From positions 1,550,001-1,614,000 of the forward strand of contig JAIUPT010000038.1 of assembly GCA_022315425.1 (NCBI GenBank): a stretch of 64,000 bases of DNA. Reading direction: 5' to 3'. This DNA is from Pseudevernia furfuracea. Lineage: Eukaryota; Ascomycota; Lecanoromycetes; Lecanorales; Parmeliaceae. The notes below the pieces were generated by a model that made no database searches, was not told the DNA's origin, and saw only the letters and a program-made list of their open reading frames with translations. Positions 1-12,510 of the stretch are shown one piece after another (within the stretch, counting starts at the first letter, position 1; the number at the start of each line of letters is the position of its first letter). The position numbers and the translations under genes were made by a program.

Positions 1-1278
1 GCCCGGTCAACCATATGATCCCAATAATACTCAGCACGACGCTATAAAAACAAGTGTGCTTACCGATTGAGCATGATGAGCAAGACCCCGCAACCCGGAG
101 GAAAACCCAGAAGTCTTTGCTCCGAGAAACAATCTGCCTTCAATTTTCCGTCCTTGAATGTCCGAATTTGATCCTGATCGTCTTGTGTGTCTCCATAAAG
201 AGTGGAAAGGTCAAGATACGATGAGGTTTGTGAGAGATTAAAATCTGCATGGTCCGTTTGAAAGAGATCATGGATGATCAAAGATGCCCAGTAGAAGAAT
301 ACACTTGAAACCTTGTTGGGGTGTGGTTTAAACTCCTTACGCGCCATAACACTGTCAAATATGAGGGCTGGATCAGGTAAAGCTCCTGGGGAGAGAGTAT
401 TTGGGGCAACAGAGCGCGCATATGGGGTGTTTGCGGCTCCCAAGTGAGGATACAAGATGTTCTACCAATAATCAGCTTCAGTGACGCTCAGTCATCAAAT
501 CAAGACGTGCGTTGTTCGACCCATCAGCCTGCCTATAGGCAAATTTGTCGCCAAGATAAGACATGGGCGGATGTTGCAAGGAGTTCCACAGCTCATCGAT
601 GAAAGCGTTGGTCAGATCTGCTCTGGTTTTTGACCTTGTGGGCAAGCCACTGACAAGCTAGAATTCTCTGAGCGATGCGACGAGCTTCCGCAACTTATGG
701 CTTACTTGTATTGTGTGCTCCATCAGATATGTTTTGTCGTCCTGCAGTTCACCTGTTGCCTTGTTCTTCATAACGTCAATCAAGGTGTGGACATCTTTAA
801 AACCCATAGCCTTGATGTCTGACATCAAGCCAGATGATTGTGCATGGTCTAAGTGCGACTTGTCGCTAGCCTGTGTGGGTAGAGGTTGCCGCTACAAATG
901 ATTCCGGAGTAAGCTTCAAGACAGAAAATAGAGACCAAAGAAGCATTATCATTTCGGAAAGATGCCTTGCGACTCGGTTGCAGTGCTTGTTAAAAAGAGA
1001 GACATCTAATTACGTACGTTAGCATGAATTAGCTGGGCAAACTGCTCGAACGAATTTTCCACGTCTGCCCTGCTAGCACTATGATCTGTGGAATGATTCG
1101 AGGTCTCTTTTTTTGATTTGAATGGTGCAAAGGAGCTGTGGCGCTCCTTGAGGGCTGGTTTTTCATCATTCACTCCATTGGTCACGCCATGGGTAGTACC
1201 GTTGGTGCCATTGACTCCATTGACTCCTTTGACTTCTTCTCTCTTACTCTTGAACCTGGTGGAGAGCTTGCGAAGCAT
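1..1278 (-). CDS. Psi-factor/linoleate-diol-synthase type fatty-acid oxygenase, 5' part only
   Basis: N-terminal part of a fungal Ppo-type enzyme, a heme dioxygenase fused to a P450 that makes oxylipin hormones from oleate/linoleate. Only about the first 290 residues are here; the gene runs off the left edge, so most of the dioxygenase domain and the whole P450 half are outside. Exon 1 (about 1010-1278) starts at the ATG at 1278 and encodes a Lys/Ser/Asn-rich leader ending FEQFAQLIHANVR. Exon 2 (about 715-900) encodes KAMGFKDVHTLIDVMKNKAT. A further exon (about 520-650) encodes FIDELWNSLQHPPMSYLGD, and the last visible one (61-460) encodes YPHLGAANTPYARSVAP and SLIIHDLFQTDH, a His-containing heme-peroxidase segment. 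These strings are typical of PpoA/PpoC-like proteins. Which paralogue it is cannot be decided from this part. Confidence 0.9.
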
Positions 1279-3104
1279 GTTGAAGCAAGTGGCCTGGCAG
1301 CAGGCCGATAGAACAGTACCAAATTTGTTGAGTTAGATCAGCTTACACGGGCCCATGCAAGGGAAACCCTGGAGCGTCAATACAGTGAGCTCACGGACTA
1401 AAATGCTGATCAAATTGTGGTTTTAACTCTTGAGGGGATTGATGCCTTGAAAGCTGTATATGTATTGCGATGCAGAGAGAAAAGGTGTGAGAGAGGGAGG
1501 TGGGATATGGAGGGAGCAGAGAGATGGGTCGTGTAGCTTCAAAGGGAAATGCAATGGGTTTCTACATCAATTTGACTAACAGCTTGATTGGACAAGAGTG
1601 TCTGAAGAATGATGCAGCATGACGGATGCAAAGGGTCGCCTCTGTATTTTTTCAGCTGTAATAATGGCAAGACAGGACGCCATACTAGGAAAGGCATTGG
1701 CATGGCTCGAGAGCTACAAGTCTCATGCATATGTACTAGAGAATCAGTGTCCCCACCCGGGAGTCTTGCCAACCCCGCTTTGACCATTTCGATCTCCTGG
1801 TCCTTGATGCAGAGATGGGCTACGATATGTTGGGGAAAAAGCAGCTAGTCAATCGAGGATAATTTATTTGTAAGCTGATAGGATGGGATAAAAGGGTGGA
1901 TGCGAATCTAATCACGTGGCTCAGTGTATACAGTATACACATCGTGATCAATCCCGAACTTCCGAAATAGGTCAAAAGAAGAAGAAGAAGAGGGAGGAGG
2001 AGAAGGAGGAGGAGGATGCAATAGGGGCAAGACTTACATGTTCCATGTAAAATCAACTTCCTTTTTAGAAAAGAAACACTATTATTATTTATTTTTACCG
2101 TGTTATTACCGTGTTATTACTAATTACTTTTGTCCGAGCTCGTCCGAAGAATAATATCCTTGCTGCTTGCTAGCGTAAACGGCAAGCCGGGAGGCTGAAG
2201 TTCTAGGTTAGCGCCGATCTCGCCTAAGGTACGGTACGAGGGTACCTACCTCTACCTAGGTAGTTAATTCATTTGTTTCACTCTGACTATGTTTATCAAG
2301 TATATAGAGCAGAAGATATATAAGTCCCAAAGTCCTCTAATTCTCATAATCAAAACATGATATCCTCGAGAAGGGGGCTGTAATAATGATAAATGAGATC
2401 CGATGCTGTTTGGCTTCATAGCTGCGAGCAGAGTAATTGGACTTTGCGCCTCTTACCTTTCCTGGCGCCTTGCATGCTGCAAAAGTGCAGACATATCTAC
2501 GCTAGCTTCCCCTAAGATAGGTAAGGTACTCTACTTCTCGTTTTAATCCGGCCCTCTGATTGAATCATCCATGAGCATCCAGCTACCCAATACCGACTAA
2601 AATTCCCCAAGCATGACAGTGGCTGGCTGATTGCCTCTACACTATCCATCTATCACTCCTCTAGCGAGATGCCTCTTGGCCACTCTAGTCAATCTTTTCC
2701 CTAATCCTTGTCCCTTCCTTGCCTCGACCTGGATTCACCGATTCATTCCGACCGACTTTACTCCCTCATCCATGTAGATCTCGGCTTCCTAGAGTTTGTG
2801 AGAGGCTGAAAAAAAGGAAAATCTTTAGCACCGCGTCTTCCTATTGGAACGCAAACTATGGGTATCAAGCCGATCGTTTCCGCTTGGTTGCTCTCATTAT
2901 AGGAGATCCAGCTTATACAGACCCGTCGACCAAAGCAAATCTATGTACTCCTCGACATCATAAGTCTCGACGTCCCTAGGGCTAGCACCGCAATAAGTAC
3001 AAGCCTAGTGGGGCATCCGAGTTTCTTTTCTTGCGGGGTTAATTTGTTGAAGTTCTTCTTTTGCCTGATGACAATTTGTTCCTGGGTTAACAAACTCTGT
3101 AAAC
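1279..3104. other. Divergent intergenic region
   Basis: About 1.8 kb between two genes transcribed away from each other, so it should hold both promoters. Short open frames on both strands have no recognisable protein similarity. It contains a GAA/GAG-rich purine tract (1977-2016), a short duplicated CCGTGTTATTA unit near 2098-2120 and TACCTAGGTA-like palindromic words near 2240-2262. Confidence 0.5.
1977..2016. repeat. GAA/GGA purine microsatellite
   Basis: Imperfect run of AAG/GAG/GGA triplets on the + strand in non-coding DNA. It appears as poly-Leu in a spurious minus-strand frame. Confidence 0.8.
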
Positions 3105-5650
3105 ATGCAAGCTCAAAGAGGTAGCAAGACTGGTTTACAACAGGGTATCGATTCCAATGCCGCTGGTATCCAGTCGTATGGCCCTTATCGGCAAAGGAAA
3201 AGGGTAATCACAATGCCTTTAATGTCTCCTCCAGCGGCTGAACGTGCGCCAGATAATACTGTGCTTCGATGGCACCGGGAATAAATTTCAGGGTGGGCCG
3301 AGTCCTTTAATAAGAGAGAGAGAGATTTAATGGCGCACCAGGCACTTCTGCAGATAGTAATATTTTGAAGATTTACGGCATGCTAGACCGTACAAATGGC
3401 GACAAGCACTATTATCAGGTAAGGTATTCCACCCTGAATCTTCTGTCAACGTAGTCTGAATCCCTCAAGCCCGGCATCGGTACATACGTCACGACAACAT
3501 CAGTGTCACATACAAGCAAGCTGGCCCGATTGAACTCATGGTATCAGAAAGCCAAAGATTCTGCCGTTGGCACATCCTTTGACTTGCACGTCTTGGTACG
3601 ATCACCCCTTATCATAAATTGGAGACCACACAGCCAACAGCTCCTCAGGGTGCCTACAAGTTCTTGATGCAGGTACGTGTATTCGGAGATTTTTTGGCCT
3701 TTTTCGACCCAAATTTTGAGCCTTGAGAAACATCTCGGGAATTCATACCAAGATTCATACTATAAACGCATGACCCAAATCTTGAACATTCTTCTTGCAT
3801 AGGAATTCCTGACTCCTAGCTCGTTGATAGTGCTATGAAGACGATGATATCTTTTTCTTCGGTTTCAGTAGGGGAGCCTATGTGGCACGCTTTTTAGCCG
3901 AAATGTTGGATCACGTAGGTTTACTTAGTAGTGGGAATGAAGAGATGGTTCGATTTGCATGGAAGGCTTTTTCTCGATGGCAGCAGAGGGAAGAAAAGAC
4001 GACGGAAGAGAAGAAGAAGAAGAAGGAAATGCTTGATTTCTTACTGGCTTTCCGCGAGACTTTCAGTCGTCCAGTTCGGCGGATTCGTTTTGTTGGTCTC
4101 TTTGACACTGGTAACTCCGCTCGCCGGTTCAAAAGGCTATGAGGGCTCTAGCTGAATATGTGCGCAGTCAACAGCGTCCCGAGATTTGAAAATGCGTGGA
4201 TGCAGCGCAGCAAATTCCCATACACCGCTAGAAGCTCTGCTAAAGTGATCCGTCATGCGGTCAGTACATGCGGAGAGAGATATTCCCGTATTCTAGTGAC
4301 AAAGTTTGTCCAGGTTAGTATCGATGAACGTCGGGCAAAGTTCAGATCAGATTTGATATCCCAGGCAAAAACACCCAGACCTAACGAGGTGCATCATGGC
4401 GAAACCCATGGACACAATTCAGAGGCAGGGGCACATAGGATGACCAACGGGTCTAAGCCGAGTTACTTGAGCGCAGATCGTTTCCGAAGGAGATCGGCGA
4501 TTCGCTCGACTGTCGACATCAACAGAGCCACTTCGCCTCGCCGGAGCGCTGTAGAAGAGGGCTATCTTGATCCAGGGAAGAGCTCGCAGGGCCTTGGATC
4601 CACAGGTCCCGCTATTTCGCTCAACGCCGCGTCAGATGGGATTTCTATAAATACATCGACTTCAATAGACTCATATCAGCCTGGAAAACATCCTGGGGAT
4701 GATGATGATGATGACGAAGATGAAGCAGCTCAACAGGATGTTGAGGAATTATGGTTTCCCGGATGTCATGCCGACCTGGGTGGCGGTTGGCCTCTGGCCG
4801 ATGGAGAAGAATCTCCTCTGAGCCACGGGCCCCTAGTGTGGATGGTCAGGGAAGCGCGACGGGCTGGACTAGAATTTGATTACGATAAGCTGTTGAGTTT
4901 CAAATGCTGCGACGAAGACTACGGTATCCCATCTCTTGGAAAACCATCAGATGGACCATCAATGCCCCAGATCCAAGTCAGCCAGCCGTTCTCAAGTCCA
5001 AAATCCGAGAAGCAAGAACCTGGATGTAGGTACATCTCGGCGTTCTCCCTGTTATGCCCCGAAGCCTGAGTCGCAAGAAACATTTAAGGAGCATGAACAT
5101 TTATTTTCCCCAGACCTGTGTCATGATTCAAGTTCCTTGCCTAAAAAAAATGCTGACTTCGGAACTGTCCGTAGGGTCGGCCGGGATGGAGCCAGAGACC
5201 TCAGCGAAATCCCATTTCGAGCAGACGCTCCTCGAAGCTGCGACCAAAGGTGTGCTTCACGATTGTCTTGAGTTCAACAACGGTCTTAAAGTAGGGTCTG
5301 TGCTATCGTGGAAATTTATGGAATTTATGCCATTCCGCAGAATGGACCTCCAACCGGATGGATCTTGGAAAGCAATATCCATGCCCTTACCCAGAGGCGA
5401 AGTTCGAGATATGCCTGAAAATGCATGGATCCACCACTCTGCGATACAGAGGATGGAGGCCGATGAACGGTATAGACCCGGCAATCTGATCATCGGCGGG
5501 GGAGGGCGTGGTGTCAGAAGGGCACCGAAGGCTTTGGGGATAGGAGAGTGGGAGATTTTGAAGGGCAAGGATGATCCTGTTGGCAAGGTGTACGTGAGGA
5601 AAGGCTCAAGTCTTGAGAAGCGGATTGACAAAGCCACCCACGAGGCATGA
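3105..5650 (+). CDS. DUF2235 alpha/beta-hydrolase domain protein
   Basis: Fungal DUF2235 protein, related to the catalytic fold of Tle1-type phospholipases; no substrate is established for this copy. Spliced exons give IILCFDGTGNKFQG, then DSNILKIYGMLDRTNGD, PGIGTYVTT, the nucleophile elbow FFFGFSRGAYVARFLAEML, VGLFDTVNSVPRFENAW and finally LWFPGCHADLGGGW. The likely catalytic residues are Ser in GFSRGA, Asp in LFDTV and His in GCHAD. A Ser/Arg-rich insert with an Asp-rich run (4697-4730) sits before the His motif. The ATG at 3105 is chosen because a 49-nt intron (3201-3249, approximate) joins its frame to the first motif. Introns include 4111-4171 and about 4260-4314. The last intron, 5026-5174, belongs to the repeated intron family reported under findings. 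Confidence 0.88.
5026..5174 (+). repeat. Introner-like intron, copy 1 (DUF2235 gene)
   Basis: 149-nt intron, donor GTAGGT, acceptor CCGTAG. Removing it keeps the frame (PG-W-SAGMEPET). It shares with introns of other genes the core CTGAGTCGCAAGA..CAT....GGAGCA (about 5066-5092), the word AGACCTGTGTCA, and the 3' block AATGCTGACTTCGGAA ending CGTAG. Confidence 0.85.
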
Positions 5651-7071
5651 TCAATGTATCCCAGACAATGCACAGTCGAGTCAGCAGCGTGGACTCGATA
5701 ACCATTCAATCGCAGGCTTTGAATAGTTTATCGGACAGACGTGGCTTGGAAGGAGGGACAAGCAAGCTGTCAGAGGAAGTGGCAGTCTGTGAAGCTTAAA
5801 ACTGCACGTTGAAATTGAGTATCAGCCCCGAACAAAAGGGCACCTTCCTTAGTATGAATGGTCTACGTAGGATGTCACATATAATAAGAGAAGATCTCCT
5901 CGTTGATGCTGCTGATGTGATCATTGCCTCATACAACAGTACCTGGAACCAGAACCACACGTTTCCCCTCTTCCTGCAAGCTCTAACCTACTCGCAGCGC
6001 CTCTGAACGCGGCCACTTATTAAAAACGACCAACGCCATGCCCGGTCGAAGAGATATCCGCAAACGAAGCCGCCCTGAAACTCCGTATCCACATGTAATC
6101 TCCAACGTCCGTGATCGAAAGCTTTCATGGAAAAAGCTATCCTAAGGAAAAAAGAGAAAAAAAAGGCAAAGCTCACGGGTTCGGTCCTCGAATTCCAGGA
6201 CTATAATGGCGCAAGTGGCATATTTTGCATTCAATAATGTGGGATTTGGTCGGTGTTCTGTGATTCTTCATCTGACTGAAGGATTCTTGTGGAAAATGAG
6301 TTACTGTTGCTTCACCATCATACTGCCTCGAAGTGATGGCAATGGCATGGCATGGCTCACCAATGTTGCCCGAATCTTCCCCTGCGGTGCCGCTTCTAAT
6401 TGGCAATAGTGGTAGGAATGATTGAACATCATTGGCAAAAGGCCCGAGGTGCCCCCGTCTCTTGACTGCCTCACTACACTACTGTCAAAGGCAGACCAGG
6501 TCTTGGCAGAAGTCAGGATTCATTTAGAAGCTCATGCAAGAGGACAACGGATTCCTGCACTGTCTATCTACGCAGGAGCTCGACGCCCTATGGGCGGAGA
6601 CAATGGTATCTGGTAGTCTATTGGTATCTAATTTAAACGCCTGTGATGATGCAAAAAGGAAATCTGATTTGTGAACCACCATCACTGACGTTGCTGCCAT
6701 ATCCGGCAGATGCGCGAAATGCGGTCCTGAGTGTATCGTGCTGTGCTGTTCCGGACTGTCTGTAGACAAGTTCCGACCTGGATCGGGGCCAGGCCATCTA
6801 AATTGAAAATATTTGGGTCAACGGGACTCGAAAAAGCCGAGGACGGGAGGTGCACTGCTCATATCCCGTTTCGTGCATGTCGGTGCTGCTTCCCATAGTA
6901 CGTTTATGAAGATATGTTGAAGTCAAAGTACCACAGTTGGTACGATAGAGATTAAGATCGTGCAAGTCGTCAGAATAATGAGAGCCGTTCGGGGACAGAA
7001 TTCATCGTAAGCCCGCTTCGGATGGTTTGAACAAGCAATCTGTTCTCGGATGAAGGACTGAGTAACCGGAG
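5651..7071. other. Convergent intergenic region
   Basis: About 1.4 kb between converging genes. Several open frames of 60-80 codons exist, none with recognisable domains or good codon runs. I see no transposon ends or RNA gene. Confidence 0.45.
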
Positions 7072-8052
7072 TCATCCTCGCCCGCCAGCAGGGCTCAGGC
7101 TTAGAGCAGGACTGACGCTTCCCGATCTTGCCTCTGGATAGGTCCTCCTCTCATTTTCCCGACGAACCAGACGCTCCACAAACTCTCTCCCATCGCCCTC
7201 CCTGAATCCGGCAGACAAGGAGCTAGATCCAGCGACTAAGTAATCCTCAGCACCTTCTAACGTGAATGGTGTCATGGGTCCACCGGGGCTCCTAAGAGGG
7301 TTAAGTCGTGGGGGGCTTTGCTTGGAGCTGATGCTTGACGAGAGTGTAGAGCGAGAGGCTTTGGCTGTATTGTTGATTAGGTCTCGCTGGTATTGTAGGA
7401 GCCGTTGTTTGGCATCCGAAACACGGCCAGAACGTGGCTGGGAGGTAATTGAGCGTGAGCTTAGAGGTGACGGAGGAGCCAGACTGGAGTCTTTTGATGG
7501 GAAATTTGCTGGGTGGTATTTAGGAAGCCTAGTCAGATTGAGGCATTGCGCTGGCGCCCTAGTTTTCTGGCTGCTGTTGATCGAAGGTAAAGGGACAGAC
7601 GCTTTGGGGGGGAGGGGAGAGGAGGGTCTGATACGGGACGATTCCGACTTCGGACCCATTTGGGCAGAGCCTGTCTGCACAGGGTCTCGATTGTCGGAAG
7701 TTTTCTTCGCGCGCGAAGAGTAGTACGGAGTCAAGGACTCGCTGATTCGAGGCTCACTTTTATGCCAGGATGCGAAGTACTCTCCTTGCGGTGCCCGTGC
7801 TGTCAAGGGCGTAGTTGGGCGTGAAACCTGACCTTCAGCCTTTTTCCTCGCAGGTATGTCAATGGGCGCTGAGGGTCTTTCTGAGGGGGACTCTGCGAGA
7901 GCAGGCAGCGTTCCTAGAGAATGTGACACTCTTGCAGCAGTCGACGGCAGGTCGAGGTGTAGCAGATCTTTCCCTTCTTTCTCTTCTTTCTTCTCTTTCT
8001 CTGTGATTGCTTTGCCATAGGAAGACAGAGATGAAGAAGAAGACAAAGGCAT
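7072..8052 (-). CDS. Conserved fungal disordered protein, 326 aa
   Basis: Uninterrupted 326-codon frame with ATG at 8052. The protein is rich in Ser, Pro, Arg and Lys and probably mostly disordered. Its more ordered, likely conserved patches are GRVSDAKQRLLQYQRDLINN (about residues 208-227, predicted helix), PMTPFTLEGAEDYLVAG (about 260-276) and GREFVERLVRRENERRTYP (about 288-306, charged helix). No known domain is evident and I do not assign a function. Frames on the opposite strand in the same interval (7262-7723, 7815-8006) are treated as shadows because they lack such patches. Confidence 0.7.
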   Translation of the reverse strand: MPLSSSSSLSSYGKAITEKEKKEEKEGKDLLHLDLPSTAARVSHSLGTLPALAESPSERPSAPIDIPARKKAEGQVSRPTTPLTARAPQGEYFASWHKSEPRISESLTPYYSSRAKKTSDNRDPVQTGSAQMGPKSESSRIRPSSPLPPKASVPLPSINSSQKTRAPAQCLNLTRLPKYHPANFPSKDSSLAPPSPLSSRSITSQPRSGRVSDAKQRLLQYQRDLINNTAKASRSTLSSSISSKQSPPRLNPLRSPGGPMTPFTLEGAEDYLVAGSSSLSAGFREGDGREFVERLVRRENERRTYPEARSGSVSPALSLSPAGGRG

Positions 8053-8553
8053 CGTGAATGAAGACGAGCCTAAAAGATATAAGGTAAGGTATGAGGCGGG
8101 CCATGACGACTTTTAGCTCTCGGGTTTATTGGATTGCCGAGGCCCGAGAATAATCACGGAGCCTCGGACCGCGGTGGGGGTCACATTTGACTACTCTACA
8201 GTGAACAGTCTGGTCAGAGACGGCCCTGTGAGGTACTCATCACAGCATGTCACACACTAGATCATAAATTGAAGGCTATACATTGAATGTAATAACATGT
8301 ACATTGAGCTTGGATTTCTTCATGCTTTCCAAGCCCATATGCCCCGGCATCGCCCAGGTTATTTATTCCCTTGAATGAATTCCAACATCCAACTGCTTAA
8401 GATCACAAAAAACCCCCGTCGTATCAAACGAAGATGCCAAGTCTGACAGATTATATCTCATCGGAGCCTCGAAGAAGTGAAACATGTGCCGAGCGGTGGT
8501 AATGTACATCTCGACCAACGAGGGCCTTTGCAGAGCTCAGTATAAGATAAAAT
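8053..8553. other. Intergenic, upstream of the 7.1-8.1 kb gene
   Basis: About 500 bp between two minus-strand genes, holding the promoter of the left gene and the 3' region of the right one. No other feature seen. Confidence 0.4.
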
Positions 8554-10401
8554 CTAGAAGGAGCGGTCCTGAGCATGGACGTGGCGGTGCAAGTGGGAAG
8601 CCCTCTTCTCCTTTGTTGACGATGAGGTACTAGCGCTATCGAGGCTGTATAGCGACGCAGGGCTATAGCCACCGTTGGCTCCACCACAGATCTGGGTCTG
8701 GTCCGCTGTGCAGACCGAATTGCACATGCCTTGCACAAGTCCAGTAACGGCGTTGTTAGATGGGCTTTCCACCAGTGGCAGGATCTCATTGCCGCAGAAA
8801 CATTGGTAGGAATACTCTACCAACATCCACTTGTACTTTGTCGTCTGTTGTTTTTGCGTCTCATCCGTGGTCCCCGTACCACTGCAGAAGCCTGCGCACC
8901 ACCCCGGTGTGACAGGGCTCGAGGGAGGAGCCGACGTACCTGTTCCGGACGGCAACAGGCGTTCAAAGTTGACATAATCCATATAGCAGCCTTTGTAAGT
9001 CCACCCAGGGACATCCGAGTGCTGAGTACTATATTTTGAATTAGCTCATAGAAAGCTTAAGGGAGAAATAGCTATATTTTTTCAGAAACTTTACTTACGT
9101 CGGCGCGCTTAGACCAGCTTCTTCGCAGGTTGCCTGTATGGCCTCAGCCGGGCCTGACTGACGCTGGTTGCATCCTGGCTGATTTTCTAACCAGCCCCAG
9201 ATGGGCTCGTCGACAGGAGATGGCACGGTGCATGCATTCATCTCGTCGTTGGTATTGACAGCGGAGGCATCCAAGCATGCATCGACCTCGTTGTCACCAT
9301 CACAGGTCTCGCATTCGTCAATGAGGGTTTGCAAAGTGTCAGTTTCCCAACCGGCAAACTGGAATTCATCAGCCTGTGGTCATAGGAGAGGTGTAGGACC
9401 GTTGCTGTGATGACTCACGAAATCTCCGTGGATACCGTAACCCGTAGGATCGCCTTGCGCCAACTCAAAGGGCCAGCTGTCAGTAGCGGGATTCCAATCA
9501 CCACTTCTCGCGAAGCTGTCGATATCCCAATAGACTTCCATGTGCATTGCAGGGAAATGCGTCCAGCCTGCCGGGCAATTCTGTTCGCCATTTTTGGTGC
9601 CGGCAGTGCTCGAGTAATTTCTCCCAGACGTGTAGTCCGACAGGCTTATGCCGTCCCAGCAATCGGGGAAGTAAATGTCGTAACGCAGGCCTGTTGCATA
9701 TGCGTCGCAATTGACCATGGGGAAGCCCAAGCCGGCGTTACCAAACGGATTTTGCTTCGCATATGGGTTCGAACCGTCCGACGTAGGACACGTGAACTGG
9801 ACTGGTTGGGGAATTCCCTGGCCACTATCTCTTCCAAGATAGATTCCTCCGCCCTTCAGCGGGGTGGCATCGGGCATTGAACGTATGTAAGGATTGCCAA
9901 TAACCATTCGAAAGCCTGGTGGGAAGGCTACGATCTTGTCGGAAGTTGTCATGGAAGAGCTTGAGAGTCAGTTGGGAGTGGCGAGTTTGCGATGTAGTGA
10001 CCTTCTTACCTATAATAGACCTTTTCTTGAGTGGCAGCTACGGAGATGTAACTGTTGTTCTTGGGGGATCTGAAACTCAACCTTGGAGTCCAATAGACAC
10101 TCTTGTCCGCTTTGGCCTGGGTCGACGTGCACGACGAGTTGAGAGCGGAGTTGTCCTCCATGGAGGCATTCCAATTGGAGCCACCCATGCCTAAGTGCAC
10201 ATGGCCTGAGGCCTTATCGGGGGAGACATTAGGATCAATTCGCGCGTACATGAGGGGTGCAAGGCCAACGATGACCTGCTTTATCAGAACAGGAGTTACG
10301 GTACTTCCTTGAGCTGGAGTGCAGACCGACGGGCCGAGGCCGTGCACGAGAGGCGAATGAGCGAGTAGAAAGGCCATTTGGCCAATGGTAGAGAGATGCA
10401 T
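8554..10401 (-). CDS. Secreted DUF1996 + WSC domain protein
   Basis: Predicted extracellular protein. ATG at 10401 begins a signal-peptide-like leader (MHLSTIGQMAFLLAHSPLVHG). The DUF1996 domain follows across three exons with KASGHVHLGMGGSNWN, FPPGFRMVIGNPYIRS, FPMVNCDAYATGLRYDIYFP, WDGISLSDYTSGRNYSS and PAGWTHFPAMHMEVYWDID. After a Cys-rich linker (TCDGDNEVDACLD) comes a C-terminal WSC domain (GWTYKGCYMDY, WCAGFCSG, YQCFCGNE, CTADQTQICGG). WSC domains bind carbohydrate, and DUF1996+WSC architecture is common in fungal secretomes; the enzymatic role, if any, is unknown. Introns lie near 9950-10010, 9370-9418 and 9030-9100. Confidence 0.9.
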
Positions 10402-12510
10402 GATGGGGTGTTCCTTTGAGTCGGTAGTGGTTGCTCAGGTGGCGAGTATTGATGGAAAGGAGATGTAGAGGTAGAGGAAGTGGTAGAGGCAAATAGCAAA
10501 TGTAAGAGAGTGACTGAAAGGAGTGACTGGCACGCAAGAGTCTCAGACTCGATAAGGCAAAGAAAGAGTGTGGGTAAGTTGTAAGTATAAAGGAATGTGA
10601 TGAGGACTGGGGAAGAAGAGTAAGGTAGAGAAAATAGGAGATTCATCGAGGCTAAAAGGAATTCAGGAAGCAAAAGGTCAAAAGGTCAAATTACCTTAAT
10701 CATAATTGCCTTTATCACTAATATGGTAGGCATCATAGGTGAAACAAATGCAAGCTCCCTCGGCTTCCACTTTTTGCACATCACTATCTGTCCCTGCCCC
10801 TCTTTTGCCCTAGATGAAGTGAGATGAGGGTGGGAAGTCTCTGTGACGTTGTAATAATAATAATAACATTGAATGAATCAATATTAATAATGCATGTTGG
10901 ATGTGGAGTAAATGATTTTACGAAGATGTTCAAATGGGTACTTACCGTACCTTACCTGTTGGGATGGGGAACACTACGCCATGAATGTACTGATCACATG
11001 CACTGGGCGTTGACTATGACAGACGTTCGACTTTTGATGAAATTAGAAAAGGGAATACTCTGATGGGAGTTGGATGTTGGGACCCCTCATTAGTGTCTGC
11101 CCAGATGATCATGGCGGGCGCATATACGGTACTTATCGATTAACCATTGACGGGTAGCCTTGTGCCTGTATTATTATTGAATCATCCCCCTTTAATCTCG
11201 CTCCCAAATACGAAATACGAGAAATTTCCGATGCACCTTCGCCGACCAGGGTAAGCTTGGCTCACGTGACTATTTGGGACTTTCTCCTGTCGAATCCTCC
11301 TTCTAACCAATTACCTACCAGTGACCACTGTGATTCGTGATACGGCAGCGACCAGAACAAAATCCTCCCCTCAAGGCTCAAGGCGGTCAGCTGAAAACCA
11401 ATTGTTTGAAGCAGATGTCTTGTTTGTGAGAGAAAAACGGAATCCTGGCAGTATTGCATGCGCAAGGCAAAATCACAGTGGTCCATAGCCTAGATAGGGA
11501 GTAAATGACTTGGCCGATTACGGATTAAGTTACGGAGCACGGAGCAGCCATTGTTGATCGAAGCATTCCAATGCCAAGTGATACTCACCAACAATGCGCT
11601 CTGCCGTCCATGGCATACAAGCTTTCACCACTGCTCAGAAGTGAGCATGCGAAGCGATCGCAAGGGAGATCGACACCTCGTTCGCTTGTTCAATTGTAAA
11701 AGGCAGTGTGGGTGAGAGATACTTGTGTTTGACTTGCTCAGGACCAAGCCATTTGAACGTCTCGTCACTTTCAAGTACCAATGGCGCAGTATTGTAAATA
11801 CTGTAAGAGATGCCAGCGCCGGGAAGCATGACACAGAACAGGATCCCTTGGACCAAGGCTCTGTGAGAATTTCGCAGCCATTGACGATATGGAGCGCTTC
11901 TCTGTGACAAGTGCAAAGCTCTGGACCGTTGGAAGCTATTAGCAAATAACGAAGGCAGAGAAGGACGTGGCTGACAGGCACCGATTGGCGCAGCAAAAGG
12001 ATGGCAGATGGCAGATCCTGAGCCCAAGAGGTATGATGATATGCGAGTCATGATATCAGTAAATTCCCAAGGCATAGAAGATGGCCAAGCTGTCATGGGT
12101 GGAATTGGCTGTGCTTCGAATGCGCGAGGAAGCAAGTTTAAGGCTTTCATGTGTTTGTACTATATTCAATAGGTATCTATGTAATGCGAAAATACCTTCT
12201 GCTTGCATTTGGCGGTGGTTCCAGCAAAAATTTGCGGGGCAGGCTGCTAGCGGGACGCTCCCGCAAAGGGTTTTGCAAAGAGGAGTATCTATGCTACATC
12301 TTGTATTCGAGTTAGACAAGGGGGCGATATTGTTTTTTGGGCCGGTCAGACAGTCAGACACGGAGAGTAGGGGAAACATTTGGTCAGCTTGGATACAAAG
12401 TATTAACGCATTTTCCACTGGGGCAAGAATCCCCCATCGATCTCGGGCATCAAGCAAGCCTAGCCAATCAGAACCTCCAATCTACGCTCCACCCCTCCTC
12501 TCCACCCACC
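10402..12510. other. Divergent intergenic region with open frames
   Basis: About 2.1 kb between two diverging genes. It contains a GGTAGAG-type purine tract near 10430-10500 on the + strand. Overlapping minus-strand frames of 123-171 codons at 11625-12150 and 12056-12457 lack recognisable domains and have no clear continuation by splicing. I leave them unannotated. Confidence 0.4.

Noticed and set aside
11625..12457. Overlapping minus-strand frames of 123-171 codons
   Set aside because: No recognisable domain, no plausible splice continuation, composition not protein-like; probably chance frames in a promoter region.
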